A stretch of DNA of 64,000 bases. Origin: Actinopolyspora lacussalsi. GTDB lineage: Bacteria; Actinomycetota; Actinomycetes; Mycobacteriales; Pseudonocardiaceae. The DNA is taken from contig JAURUC010000001.1 of the NCBI GenBank assembly GCA_030803735.1, positions 772,501 through 836,500 of the forward strand, in the 5' to 3' direction. Positions 26,821 to 35,192 of the stretch are shown here, piece by piece. Position numbers and translations under genes: made by a program. The notes under the pieces were generated by a model. That model saw only the letters and a program-made list of their open reading frames with translations. It searched no databases and was not told where the DNA came from. The number at the start of each line of letters is the position of its first letter. Within the stretch, counting starts at the first letter, position 1.

Positions 26821-27822
26821 ATGGGTATCCCGATCCGCCAGGCCGCCAAGGTTGGTGCCTACCTGGTCAAACAAAAGATTCTGCGGCGTAAGAAATTCGC
26901 GTTGACTCTCGAGCTGGAGCCGTTGTTCGCGTGCAACCTGGCGTGCGCGGGCTGTGGCAAAATCCAGCACCCGGCCAACGTGCTCAAACAGCGGATGCCG
27001 GTGGAACAGGCATTGTCCGCGGTCGAGGAGTGCGGAGCTCCGGTTGTCTCCATCGCGGGCGGTGAACCGCTGATGCATCCCGAGATCGAGACGCTCGTCC
27101 ACGAACTCGTCAAACGCAAGAAGTTCGTCTACCTGTGCACCAACGCGCTGCTCATGCCGCGCAAGATCGACAAGATCGAGCCCTCCCCTTATTTCTCGTG
27201 GGCAGTGCACATCGACGGGTTGGAGGAGCGTCACGACGCCTCGGTGAGCAAGCAGGGAGTGTTCGCTCAGGCGGTGGACAACATCAAGGACGCTCAACGT
27301 CGCGGTTTCCGCGTGACCACCAACAGCACCTTCTTCAGCACCGACACGCCCAAGACGGTCATCGACGTGCTGGACTACCTCAACGACGAACTCAACGTCG
27401 ACCAGATGATGCTGTCCCCCGCGTATGCCTACGACAAGGCGCCCGACCAGGAGCACTTCCTGGGGGTCGAGGAGACCAGGGAGCTTTTCAAGAAGGCTTT
27501 CGCCGACGGGAGGCGTAAGAAGTGGCGGTTGAACCACTCACCGCTGTTCCTCGACTTTCTCGAGGGCAAGCGCGACTTCGCCTGTACGGCCTGGGCGATC
27601 CCCTCGTACTCGTTGTACGGCTGGCAGCGCCCCTGCTACCTCATGGCGGACGGATACGCACAGTCCTACCGCGAGCTGATCGAGGAGACCGACTGGGAGT
27701 CCTACGGAAGAGGAAGAGATTCCCGTTGCGCCAATTGCATGGCACACTGCGGCTACGAACCCACCGCGGTGATGGCGACGATGGGGTCGCTACGGGAGTC
27801 GCTGCGGGCGATGCGCGGCTGA
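26821..27822 (+). CDS. hpnH: Radical SAM adenosylhopane synthase
   Basis: The 333-residue protein has the radical SAM cluster motif CNLACAGC (Cys38, Cys42, Cys45), then SIAGGEPLMHPEIE and a C-terminal Cys-rich DSRCANCMAHCGYEPTA motif characteristic of HpnH. It attaches the adenosyl group of SAM to hopene/diploptene, the first step to C35 hopanoids. GAGGTG lies before the ATG. It is the last clear hop gene here; hpnO-type aminotransferase and glycosyltransferase genes for further head-group change are not seen next to it. Confidence 0.9.
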   Translation: MGIPIRQAAKVGAYLVKQKILRRKKFALTLELEPLFACNLACAGCGKIQHPANVLKQRMPVEQALSAVEECGAPVVSIAGGEPLMHPEIETLVHELVKRKKFVYLCTNALLMPRKIDKIEPSPYFSWAVHIDGLEERHDASVSKQGVFAQAVDNIKDAQRRGFRVTTNSTFFSTDTPKTVIDVLDYLNDELNVDQMMLSPAYAYDKAPDQEHFLGVEETRELFKKAFADGRRKKWRLNHSPLFLDFLEGKRDFACTAWAIPSYSLYGWQRPCYLMADGYAQSYRELIEETDWESYGRGRDSRCANCMAHCGYEPTAVMATMGSLRESLRAMRG

Positions 27823-27880
27823 GCCGCCTGCACGGTGTGTCCGTGGTCACCGGCTGCGGTGTAGTGCCGTGACCTCGGGC

Positions 27881-27983
27881 TATAATGGAACTCGACACGA
27901 AGTCCATCGCGCGGCTCGTCGCATGCTCAACAGCGCGATGTAACCGTCCACGGCGTCGGTGCGGGGTGCCCCGATCCCCGCAC
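27881..27983 (+). promoter_or_regulatory. Candidate promoter and leader hairpin before the VC0807-type gene
   Basis: A perfect TATAAT at 27881-27886 is rare in this GC-rich DNA, though no good -35 is visible 17 bases upstream. The roughly 115-base leader contains an 8-bp stem GTGCGGGG/CCCCGCAC (27959-27966 with 27976-27983). It may drive the next gene separately from the hop operon. Confidence 0.35.
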
Positions 27984-28001
27984 GCGCCGCGTGAGGTCAA
28001 C

Positions 28002-28709
28002 ATGCACAATCCGACGACCGTCCAACTGGACGGGCTCCGGACTCATCTTTCACACGCGGGCAAGAAGCTGCTGGAGACCACCCTCGCGCCCTTGGGGTTG
28101 TTCTACCTGCTGCTACAGCTGACCGATCTGACGGGAGGGCTGCTGGCGGCGCTGGGATGGGTGCTGGCGGCGGTGGTGTGCCGACTGGTGTTGCGCGCGC
28201 GGATCCCCGCGGTGCTGCTGTTGACCACGGCACTGTTGGCGGTACGTACCGTTGTCGGCCTGCTCTCGCAGAGCGCTTTCCTGTACTTCCTGCAGCCGAG
28301 CCTGCAGAACTTCCTGATAGCGGCCGCGCTGCTGGCCACGCTGCCGTTCGAACGAACCTTCCTCGCACGGTTGGCCGACGACTTCTGCGTCTTCCCGCCC
28401 GCCCTGATGGGCCACGCCGTACTGCGACGGTTCTTCCGCCGAGTGTCGTTGCTGTGGGCCGCCGTGTTCATCGCCAACGGGGTCGCCGCGCTCTGGATGC
28501 TCGCCGAGCACACGGTAGGGCAGTTCCTGCTGGTGAGCACCATCGGGTCCTACGGACTCGTGGCTTCGGCCGCTCTCGTCTCGTTGTTGTGGTTCCGCAG
28601 GGAGCTGCGTGGCCACGGAATCCGGCTGCGGATGGGGAACGGGGCTCCCGGTCTGTTGTCCAACGTGCTACGGCCGATCTGGAACCCGCTCGGTAGTGGT
28701 GCGCGTTGA
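28002..28709 (+). CDS. VC0807-family-like integral membrane protein
   Basis: The 235-residue protein has about six hydrophobic segments, including LAALGWVLAAVVCRLVL, AVLLLTTALLAVRTVVGLL and LVASAALVSLLWF. The QSAFLYFLQPSLQNFLIA and SLLWAAVFIANGVAALWML patterns resemble the VC0807/intracellular-septation-A-like group of unknown function. ATG 28002 follows GTGAGG; the longer reading from 27885 begins at the TATAAT motif and is unlikely. It follows hpnH on the same strand after about 180 bases, so a link to hopanoid transport or assembly is only a guess. Confidence 0.6.
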   Translation: MHNPTTVQLDGLRTHLSHAGKKLLETTLAPLGLFYLLLQLTDLTGGLLAALGWVLAAVVCRLVLRARIPAVLLLTTALLAVRTVVGLLSQSAFLYFLQPSLQNFLIAAALLATLPFERTFLARLADDFCVFPPALMGHAVLRRFFRRVSLLWAAVFIANGVAALWMLAEHTVGQFLLVSTIGSYGLVASAALVSLLWFRRELRGHGIRLRMGNGAPGLLSNVLRPIWNPLGSGAR

Positions 28710-28721
28710 TCTTGGCATGCT

Positions 28722-28785
28722 CCGGACCCCACAACAGCACTCTTGCCGCGGGTCCTGGGCGAACTCTCGCTGTTGTGGGGACCGG
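28722..28785. terminator. Long inverted repeat between convergent genes, possible bidirectional terminator
   Basis: Arms of 17 bases (28722-28738 and 28769-28785) pair perfectly except for one A-A mismatch; the core arm is CCCCACAACAGC with GCTGTTGTGGGG. The loop is 30 bases. It fills the gap between the convergent VC0807-type gene and the SDR gene, with no U-tract on either side. Confidence 0.6.
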
Positions 28786-28799
28786 GAGCGCGCGATCGG

Positions 28800-29552
28800 T
28801 CAGCGGTCACGACCGAACAGTCCGTTGAGCCGGTTGAAGGTGCCGGGCATACCTCCCTGCAGCCGGGACGCCGCGCCCAGCCAGCGGGGTACGAAACTCT
28901 CCCGGCTGCCCTGTTCGATCGCTCTCACGATCCGGGAAGCCACCAGCTCGGCCGAGACCTGCCGGGGAAACCCGCGTTCGTAGGCCCTGCCGCGTCGCCG
29001 GAAGAACGGAGTGCGTACCGCGCCGGGCAATACGGTCGTGACTCCGATGCCGGTATCGCCGATCTCGTGCCGCAACCCGGTCGCGAAGGCACGCAGACCC
29101 GCCTTGGTAGCCGAGTAGACGGCCTCGTCGCGCACTCCTACGGCGGCGATCGACGAGACGAAAACGACGTGTCCACCGCCACGCTGCCGCATGTCGGGCA
29201 GCAGCAGGCGGGTCAGCTCCAGCGGCGCCGCCAGATTCACGGCGAGCAATCGGTGGACGTGCTCGCTCGGCATGGTGGTGAACTCCCCGGCCCAACCGAT
29301 TCCGGCGTTGTTGATCAGAATGTCCGCCCCGGCCGCCACGTCGGCGACCCGGGGGAGTTCTTCGGACCGGGTGAGATCGGCCGTCACAGTCCGAGCTCCG
29401 GTCATCTCCGCGACGTGCCGCAGCCCCCGTTCGTGGCGGCCGACCAGGATCAGTTCGCACCCCCGCCGTGCCAGCGACCTCGCGGTGGCCGCGCCGATCC
29501 CGGAGGATCCACCGGTCAGCAGCACCGTTCGCCCGTCGAGACCGAACCGCAT
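28800..29552 (-). CDS. SDR-family NAD(P)-dependent oxidoreductase
   Basis: The 250-residue classical SDR has the cofactor motif TGGSSGIG, NNAGIGWAGEF and the catalytic Ser-Tyr-Lys set (SSIAAV, YSATKAG). The C-terminal third is unusual for the family: FVPRWLGAASRLQGGMPGTFNRLNGLFG could be a membrane-associating amphipathic tail. It lies 88 bases after the DMT transporter on the same strand and may be part of the glycosyltransferase-WS/DGAT group. One idea is reduction of a fatty acyl or ketone group, since WS/DGAT enzymes use fatty alcohols or diacylglycerol; this is inference. Confidence 0.75.
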   Translation of the reverse strand: MRFGLDGRTVLLTGGSSGIGAATARSLARRGCELILVGRHERGLRHVAEMTGARTVTADLTRSEELPRVADVAAGADILINNAGIGWAGEFTTMPSEHVHRLLAVNLAAPLELTRLLLPDMRQRGGGHVVFVSSIAAVGVRDEAVYSATKAGLRAFATGLRHEIGDTGIGVTTVLPGAVRTPFFRRRGRAYERGFPRQVSAELVASRIVRAIEQGSRESFVPRWLGAASRLQGGMPGTFNRLNGLFGRDR

Positions 29553-29640
29553 TCGTTCACCTGCCTTTCCTTCGGCAACTCCATCCCCGTGGGTGAGAGA
29601 GAACCGATCCCGCGGGTACCGTCCTCGGTCGGGGGAGTGG

Positions 29641-30564
29641 TTACCCCCAGGTCACTGTTCCACCATCACCGAGGGAGTCGTTGTTCTCGATTTCCCTCCG
29701 CAGCGACTCACCCCGATGCGTGAGCAACACGATTCCGCCGACGATCGCCACGGCGGCCACTGCCTGGCCCCCCAACACCGCCGGAGTGGAGACCACCTCC
29801 TCGCCGAACCAGCCGATTCCGATCGCCACCCCCACCAGCGGGTCCACGGTGGTGATCACCGCGAGAGCGGGGGAGATCAGTTTTCCCTGTTGAAAGGCAT
29901 TCTGGCTCAACAGGAAACCACACGGGCCGACGAGGCACACCGCGTAGAGCACCCAGTGCTGGAACGGTTCGACGAAGCCACCCGCGCGGAACTGACTCGC
30001 CACCACCTTCATCAGCCCCGCGGTCACCCCGTAGATCACCCCGGTCGCCAACGCCAGCGCGATCACCCGGATCTCGCCGGGGAAACGCGAAGCGGCCAAC
30101 AGACACACCACCGTGATCACTCCGAGCAGCACCGCGAGCGGGATCGCCTGTGGCTCTATGGTCTCGTCGCCGCCCACCGGACGCGCCAGCAGCAGGAAAG
30201 CGGCGAGGCCACTCATGCACCCGAGTGCGCCCAGTACGACGATCCGGTCCAGCTTGCGGTGTGCCAGCCAGGCCGCGTGCAGGGCGGCGAACAGCACGCT
30301 GGTCACCAGCAGCGGCTGGACCAACATCAAGGGGCCGTAGGCCAGCGCCACTACCTGCAGGGACAGGCCCACGATGACCGTGCCGACACTGGCCAGCCAT
30401 ATCGGCTTGCGTACCAACTCCAGCAACAGGCGTGGGTTGAGAGTCCGGATACTTGGCACCTGTTTGGTGGCCCGCTGCTGTACCGCGCTGGCCATGCCGA
30501 AACTCGCGGCGCCGACCAGCGCCGCCGGAACCGCTATCGTGAACCAGGCCCCCGTCGCGGTCAA
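29641..30564 (-). CDS. DMT-family (EamA-like) integral membrane transporter
   Basis: The 307-residue protein has ten likely helices in two related halves, with ALVGAASFGMASAVQQRATK at the start and GKLISPALAVITTVDPLVGVAIG in the second half, as in drug/metabolite transporters. The short cytoplasmic tail is Asn/Asp rich. The TTG start at 30564 overlaps the stop of the upstream glycosyltransferase-acyltransferase gene by 4 bp (TTGA), so the two are almost certainly translated together. Some small DMT/EamA proteins flip lipid-linked sugars (ArnE/ArnF are known), so a flippase role for the fused enzyme's product is plausible but untested. Confidence 0.78.
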   Translation of the reverse strand: MTATGAWFTIAVPAALVGAASFGMASAVQQRATKQVPSIRTLNPRLLLELVRKPIWLASVGTVIVGLSLQVVALAYGPLMLVQPLLVTSVLFAALHAAWLAHRKLDRIVVLGALGCMSGLAAFLLLARPVGGDETIEPQAIPLAVLLGVITVVCLLAASRFPGEIRVIALALATGVIYGVTAGLMKVVASQFRAGGFVEPFQHWVLYAVCLVGPCGFLLSQNAFQQGKLISPALAVITTVDPLVGVAIGIGWFGEEVVSTPAVLGGQAVAAVAIVGGIVLLTHRGESLRREIENNDSLGDGGTVTWG

Positions 30565-33167
30565 CGTTGTGCTTCCTCACGGGTGGTCCCCGGCCGTGGG
30601 GTGGATTCGGTCCGGGCTCGCAACTGCCGGAAGCAGGAGCGCAGCTGCTCGCACAGTCGGGAGGGCAACCACTCCAGCCGAGCGTCGGCGGTGATTCCCA
30701 CACCCACCGTATCGCCCCAGCTGATCAGTCCCATCGCCGTTCCGACGCCGGGAGCGAGTGGAAGGATCGGCAGCACCTCGGCCACCAACGCCCCCCAGAC
30801 CCGTGGCGGGCGGCGCGAACCCGGCATGGCGGATACCAGCGCGTTGAAGAATCGACGCTGGTAGATAGTCCGCACCAGCGGCCGGTGCAGCGGAGTGGGA
30901 AGCATCCCCAGCGCCGCCATGGCGATGCCCGCCGCCGCCGGTTGCCCGTCGTGCTGTCCCGCGTTCAGCCGTTCCGCCACTTCACGCAGGCGCTGTTCCG
31001 CGTCCATGGGACCCACCGGGAGGTCCACCGAGACCGCTACCGTGTGGTTCCCGAACATCTCCGCCGTCGGTGTGTCCCGAGGTGAACGCGTGGTACGCGG
31101 TACCATCACCCGCATGTGCTGTCCCGGACCGGTGCCGGTTCGTTCGGCGAGCGTGCGGTGCAGCGCCTCGGCGGTCAAACCGATCAGCAGCACACTGCTG
31201 GGGATGCCGCGGGCGCGTGCCTGTGCGCGTACTTCGCTGGTGGGCAGCTCCGCGGTGTCGAACACCCGGCCGGAGGTGCTGTCCCCGTCCAACGGGCTCA
31301 GCGGCGCCGGTCCCGCCGTGGCCAGCTTCCACATCCCCCGCGCCACGGTCAGTGCCGTGCGCCCCCGGGAAGTGACGAGGGAACGGATCGCGGCGGACGC
31401 CGTGGCCCTTCGCTCGTTGCGCGGAGGCGGTGAATCCCGTTCCCGATCGTCGGCGCTGTCACGCAGCAAGCGCACCAGGGTGTTCGTGACCGCGATGCCG
31501 TCACCCAGCGCGTGGTGCAACTTCGCGAGGATCAACGTTTCGGTGTCCGTGCGCAGCACCCTCAGTTGCCAGGGAGGGCGGTCCGTGGGTACCGCGGCGG
31601 TGAAGAACTCCCGCACCACCTCGTCGCGTTCCGGGGAGGTGCGATGATCCAGATGTTGCCACGGCTCGATACGCCGAACGGTGTGCCACCGCGGGCCGCG
31701 AGCGCCTCGTTGGACCAGGGTGTTGCGCAGCATCGGTAGCGCTCGGGCACGTCGTTCGATCAGCTCGGCGAGGTGTCCGGCCCACTGTTCGGCGGTTCTC
31801 TCCTCGGGTGCCTCCCGCAGTCGCAGCACGGCGCCGGTCTGCTGGGATACCACCGCGTCCGCCGCGTGCACGAAGAACCGGTCGGAGGAGCGCAACCGTC
31901 GCGCGCCGCGGTGCCTGGGCAGTTCGGCGAGTGCGGCCACCTGCTCGGTGAACTCGCCCGCGGTCGCCTGTCCCAGGGCACGCTGTTCGTCACGTCGTAG
32001 TCGTCCGGGGCTGGCGGTGAGTTCGTGCAGCGTCGCAGCCAGCGAGTCGGAGGTCGGGCACAGTTCCGCCAGACCCGCTCGTGCCATGAGTTCCGCGTTG
32101 GCTCGACCGTGCCCGGCGATCGGTTCGAACATGATCACCGTGCGGCCACAGGCCATCGTCTCCAACGCGGTGGCACCTCCAGCGTTGGAGATCACCACAT
32201 CCGCCGCGGCCGTCAACCCCGGCATGTCGTCGCACCAGCCCAGCGCCAACAAGCTCCGCTCTGTGGTGTCGCGTTCCGCCAGTCGCCCGCGTAGCTGCTC
32301 GTTACGGCCACACGCCACGATCACCCGGTCGACGCGGGATTCGGCCAGCGCAGTGTCCACGGCGCGTTCCACCGAACCGAACGACAGCGAGCCGCACGCG
32401 ATCAGGACCTGAAAACCCTCGGTCGGCATGCCCAGTGACCGCCGGGCCTCCTCCCTGTCACGAGGGCGGAACGCCGCTGAAACGGGAGGTACGCTCACTG
32501 CCGCCGTGGCGTCGGGCTGCGCACGGTGGAGCGCTCGCAGGCTGGCTTCGCTCATCACGTAGTGCAGGTCGATCTCCGGGTACACCCAGAACGGGTGCGG
32601 GCAGAAGTCCGAAACCACGGCCGAAACCGGTTTTTCCAGCTCGCCACGGCGACGCAGCCGATCCAGCCCGGCAGTGGCCATCGGGTAGGTCGAGATCACC
32701 AGGTCCGGTTCCCACCGTCGGATTCGACGGCGAAGCGGTGGTCCGACCCAGGCTCCCACGAAACGTCGAGAAGCGGTGGCGAACCAGTGCCACCGCCACA
32801 GCGCGTCGTAGAACAGGTCGTACAACCACGGGGTGGATTCCACGTTGCGGACGTAGATCCATCGGAACAGTGGTCCGATTCCCGGACCCATCATCCGCAA
32901 CGTGTCCAGACGTGCCGTTTCGCATTCGGGCCAGAGCCGTCGCGCTGCCTCCTCGATGGCCCGGGCCGTCGCGTTGTGCCCCTCACCGATATCGGCACTG
33001 ACCAGCAGTATTCGTTCCGGGGAGCGACCGTTCGGGTGATGGGAGGTCACCGGCCAAAGTCCTTCCGTGCTCTCGGTGTCTCGTAGCGGGGCAACGGCGC
33101 TGTTGCTGGTCGGCTCGCCGGAAGCACGCACCGTCCTTCTCCGCAAGACCGTATCGCCCTCGGACAC
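30561..33167 (-). CDS. Fusion of an MGDG-synthase-like glycosyltransferase and a WS/DGAT acyltransferase
   Basis: This 868-residue protein joins two lipid enzymes. Residues about 50-410 match the MGDG synthase/MurG-like GT-B family: ILLVSADIGEGHNATARA (Gly-Glu-Gly-His at 61-64, acceptor-side loop) and SNAGGATALETMACGRT (328-342, nucleotide-sugar site). Residues about 425-850 match wax-ester synthase/diacylglycerol acyltransferases: DRFFVHAAD start, catalytic HHALGDG at 551-557 (HHxxxDG), and an MVPRTTR-like core. Both active sites look intact. The start at 33167 precedes a 45-residue disordered stretch; a later start near residue 40 is possible. Product unknown: an acylated glycolipid, or two steps on one diacylglycerol pool. 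Confidence 0.85.
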   Translation of the reverse strand: MSEGDTVLRRRTVRASGEPTSNSAVAPLRDTESTEGLWPVTSHHPNGRSPERILLVSADIGEGHNATARAIEEAARRLWPECETARLDTLRMMGPGIGPLFRWIYVRNVESTPWLYDLFYDALWRWHWFATASRRFVGAWVGPPLRRRIRRWEPDLVISTYPMATAGLDRLRRRGELEKPVSAVVSDFCPHPFWVYPEIDLHYVMSEASLRALHRAQPDATAAVSVPPVSAAFRPRDREEARRSLGMPTEGFQVLIACGSLSFGSVERAVDTALAESRVDRVIVACGRNEQLRGRLAERDTTERSLLALGWCDDMPGLTAAADVVISNAGGATALETMACGRTVIMFEPIAGHGRANAELMARAGLAELCPTSDSLAATLHELTASPGRLRRDEQRALGQATAGEFTEQVAALAELPRHRGARRLRSSDRFFVHAADAVVSQQTGAVLRLREAPEERTAEQWAGHLAELIERRARALPMLRNTLVQRGARGPRWHTVRRIEPWQHLDHRTSPERDEVVREFFTAAVPTDRPPWQLRVLRTDTETLILAKLHHALGDGIAVTNTLVRLLRDSADDRERDSPPPRNERRATASAAIRSLVTSRGRTALTVARGMWKLATAGPAPLSPLDGDSTSGRVFDTAELPTSEVRAQARARGIPSSVLLIGLTAEALHRTLAERTGTGPGQHMRVMVPRTTRSPRDTPTAEMFGNHTVAVSVDLPVGPMDAEQRLREVAERLNAGQHDGQPAAAGIAMAALGMLPTPLHRPLVRTIYQRRFFNALVSAMPGSRRPPRVWGALVAEVLPILPLAPGVGTAMGLISWGDTVGVGITADARLEWLPSRLCEQLRSCFRQLRARTESTPRPGTTREEAQR

Positions 33168-33228
33168 GTTTGGCGATCAGGCGGTCGCAGTGAGTCGCGA
33201 AAGTTTCACCGCTCCGTCCGGCAACGGA

Positions 33229-33552
33229 TCAGTCCTGCGGCGGTAATTCCGCCACGGACGTCACGTCGCGTCCCGCCCTGCCGACCTTGGCGGCTCCGCC
33301 GGGGGAACCGAGGCCGGTAATCTCGAAGAACTCGGTGTTGAACGTGGTGTATTCGGCCCATTCGTCCGGCACGTCGTCCTCGTAGTAGATGGCTTCCACC
33401 GGGCACACCGGCTCGCACGCTGCGCAGTCGATGCACTCGTCGGGATGGATGTAGAGCATCCGCTCTCCCTCGTAGATGCAGTCCACCGGACATTCGTCGA
33501 TGCAGGACCTGTCGAGTACGTCCACGCACGGCTGAGTAATTACGTAGGTCAC
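33229..33552 (-). CDS. fdxA: 7Fe ferredoxin ([3Fe-4S][4Fe-4S])
   Basis: The 107-residue ferredoxin has Cys9, Cys17, Cys21 and Cys25 (3Fe-4S side) and Cys40, Cys43, Cys46 and Cys50 in CIDCAACEPVCP (4Fe-4S side), the standard layout of actinobacterial FdxA. GTG 33552 follows GGGAGAGC. Upstream in-frame sequence to 33939 has no similarity and is not coding. The approximately 190-bp gap with the divergent DeoR gene is likely its promoter. FdxA carries electrons for P450s and other redox enzymes. The CDS ends only 61 bases before the glycosyltransferase-acyltransferase start on the same strand. Confidence 0.92.
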   Translation of the reverse strand: MTYVITQPCVDVLDRSCIDECPVDCIYEGERMLYIHPDECIDCAACEPVCPVEAIYYEDDVPDEWAEYTTFNTEFFEITGLGSPGGAAKVGRAGRDVTSVAELPPQD

Positions 33553-33740
33553 GAGGAGCTCTCCCGGGACAGAGGGGAAGTGATTCCGCCCGCTGGACGT
33601 ACCCCGTGATGGCGTGTTCGATGCCGATCGGAGATCGACCACCGGGATCGGTGGTCGCGATTGATACGTTGTTCGGGGCGGGATCCCGGGCACCTCCGCG
33701 GTCGAACAACCTTCGCGGTGCCCTCGAGTGAGCGTGAGGA

Positions 33741-34535
33741 ATGAGCAGGACATCCAAAGGGGCGCGGTCGCGGGAGCAGCGTCAGCAGCAGATCGTCGAC
33801 TACGTGCTGGAACGTGGTTCCGCGAGCGCGGCCGAACTCGCCGATCTCGTGGGCGTGAGTCTGATGACCGTTCACCGTGATCTCGACGAACTGGCCAGGC
33901 GTGGGCTGCTGCGCAAGTTTCACGGTGGGGTCTCCGCACAACCCTCCACCGTCTTCGAGGGCAGTTCGGAGTACCGGATGGGAGCCAACCGGGAACTCAA
34001 GGACGCGATCGCGAGGACGGCGCTGCGGCTGGTCGAACCCGGTGCCTCCATCCTGCTCGACGACTCCACCACCGCGCTGACGCTGGCCGGACTGTTGGGG
34101 GGCGTGGGGCCGCTCACGGTCGCCACCAACTACCTGCCCGTCATCCAGGAGCTCAAGTCGTTGCCCGATGTGCACCTGATCTGTCTCGGTGGCAACTACT
34201 CGGCCACCCACGATTCCTTTCTGGGGCTGCCCTGTATCGAGGCTGTGGGAGCGTTGTCGGTGGACATGGCTTTCGTGTCCACCTCGGCGATGAACGCGAC
34301 GATGACCTTTCACCAGGAGCACGAGCTGGTGCAGGTCAAACGAGCCATGCTCGACGCGGCGGCCACCAGCGTGTTGCTGATGGATTCGAGCAAGATGCCG
34401 CGCAAGGCGCTGCACCGCATGGCTCCGCTTGGGGACTACGACAAGCTCGTCGTCGACGACGGGGTCGACCCCGAACTGCTCGCCGCCGCCGGTGACGTGA
34501 TCGATGTGGCCGTGGCACCCACCGGAAACGTCTGA
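33741..34535 (+). CDS. DeoR/GlpR-family transcriptional regulator
   Basis: The 264-residue protein has an N-terminal DeoR helix-turn-helix (RQQQIVDYVLERGSASAAELADLVGVSLMTVHRDLDEL, in pieces) and a C-terminal sugar-phosphate-binding domain with DDSTTALTLAGLL and KRAMLDAAATSVLLMDSSK, as in DeoR/GlpR/FruR. It is divergent from the ferredoxin gene. No sugar operon is adjacent, so the effector is unknown. The ATG has GAGGA directly before it. Confidence 0.85.
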   Translation: MSRTSKGARSREQRQQQIVDYVLERGSASAAELADLVGVSLMTVHRDLDELARRGLLRKFHGGVSAQPSTVFEGSSEYRMGANRELKDAIARTALRLVEPGASILLDDSTTALTLAGLLGGVGPLTVATNYLPVIQELKSLPDVHLICLGGNYSATHDSFLGLPCIEAVGALSVDMAFVSTSAMNATMTFHQEHELVQVKRAMLDAAATSVLLMDSSKMPRKALHRMAPLGDYDKLVVDDGVDPELLAAAGDVIDVAVAPTGNV

Positions 34536-34628
34536 CCCGAAGTTCGGGTGGTCCCCGGACCGGAACGAAGGCCACGCGTGGCGACCTCACCACGGTCGAC
34601 GAGCGAACACCATCGGTCCCGGGACGCG

Positions 34629-35039
34629 TTACTCGCCCGCGGCGCGCAGCATCTCGGCGAGATCGGGAGGGAGCTGTGCGACGGTGTCCTCGATCTCCTC
34701 TTCGGGGGCCCAGTACAGCAGCACCGCGAACACCGCCTCGACCCGCCGTTCCACCACGTCGAGGTCGACCGTGTCGATTTCACCGCTGACCCGGTCGAGG
34801 AAGGTCTCCCTGTCGAAGGCGACCGCCTGTCCCTCGAACCGGTACAGCTCTTCCCGCAGTTCCGGGGGCAGCGCCGGAGCGAGATCGTAGAGCTGCCCCG
34901 CGGCAAGCCGTTCGGAAAGCGCGCGTAACGACGCACGAGTCAGTCGGTCTGCCTCGGTGCCGTCGGACAACTCGGCCCGCTGCCGGACTTGTTCCAGGAA
35001 GCTGGCCATGGTCGGACCGGCCGGTTCCGGATGTGCCAT
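34629..35039 (-). CDS. DUF2267-family small protein
   Basis: The 136-residue protein has the DUF2267 layout: FLEQVRQRAELSDGTEADRLTRASLRALSERLA, followed by LYDLAPALPPELREELYRFEG and VAQLPPDLAEMLRAAG. The family has no settled function and is often found with stress genes. AGGACGAGG lies before the ATG. It is convergent with the DeoR gene; a short inverted repeat (ACCCGAA-G-TTCGGGT at 34535-34549) in the 93-bp gap may be a weak terminator. Confidence 0.78.
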   Translation of the reverse strand: MAHPEPAGPTMASFLEQVRQRAELSDGTEADRLTRASLRALSERLAAGQLYDLAPALPPELREELYRFEGQAVAFDRETFLDRVSGEIDTVDLDVVERRVEAVFAVLLYWAPEEEIEDTVAQLPPDLAEMLRAAGE

Positions 35040-35192
35040 CCTCGTCCTTCCACCGTCTGTGACCGTTCAGCGTTTCGTACCCGGTTCACCGGAGATCGAA
35101 ACCCCAAGGCGGAGTCCCCGCGTCGGGGAACACGAGTGCCTCCGCGCCGGTCTGTCGTGTTCGGACCGTACAGGGGACGGGGCGGTGAACGC

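Noticed and set aside
27881..28001. tRNA or riboswitch in the leader after hpnH
   Set aside because: Only one simple stem is visible; no cloverleaf, acceptor end or known aptamer core could be drawn.
33553..33939. N-terminal extension of the ferredoxin
   Set aside because: The upstream in-frame sequence lacks similarity to ferredoxins, and the GTG at 33552 has a good ribosome site.
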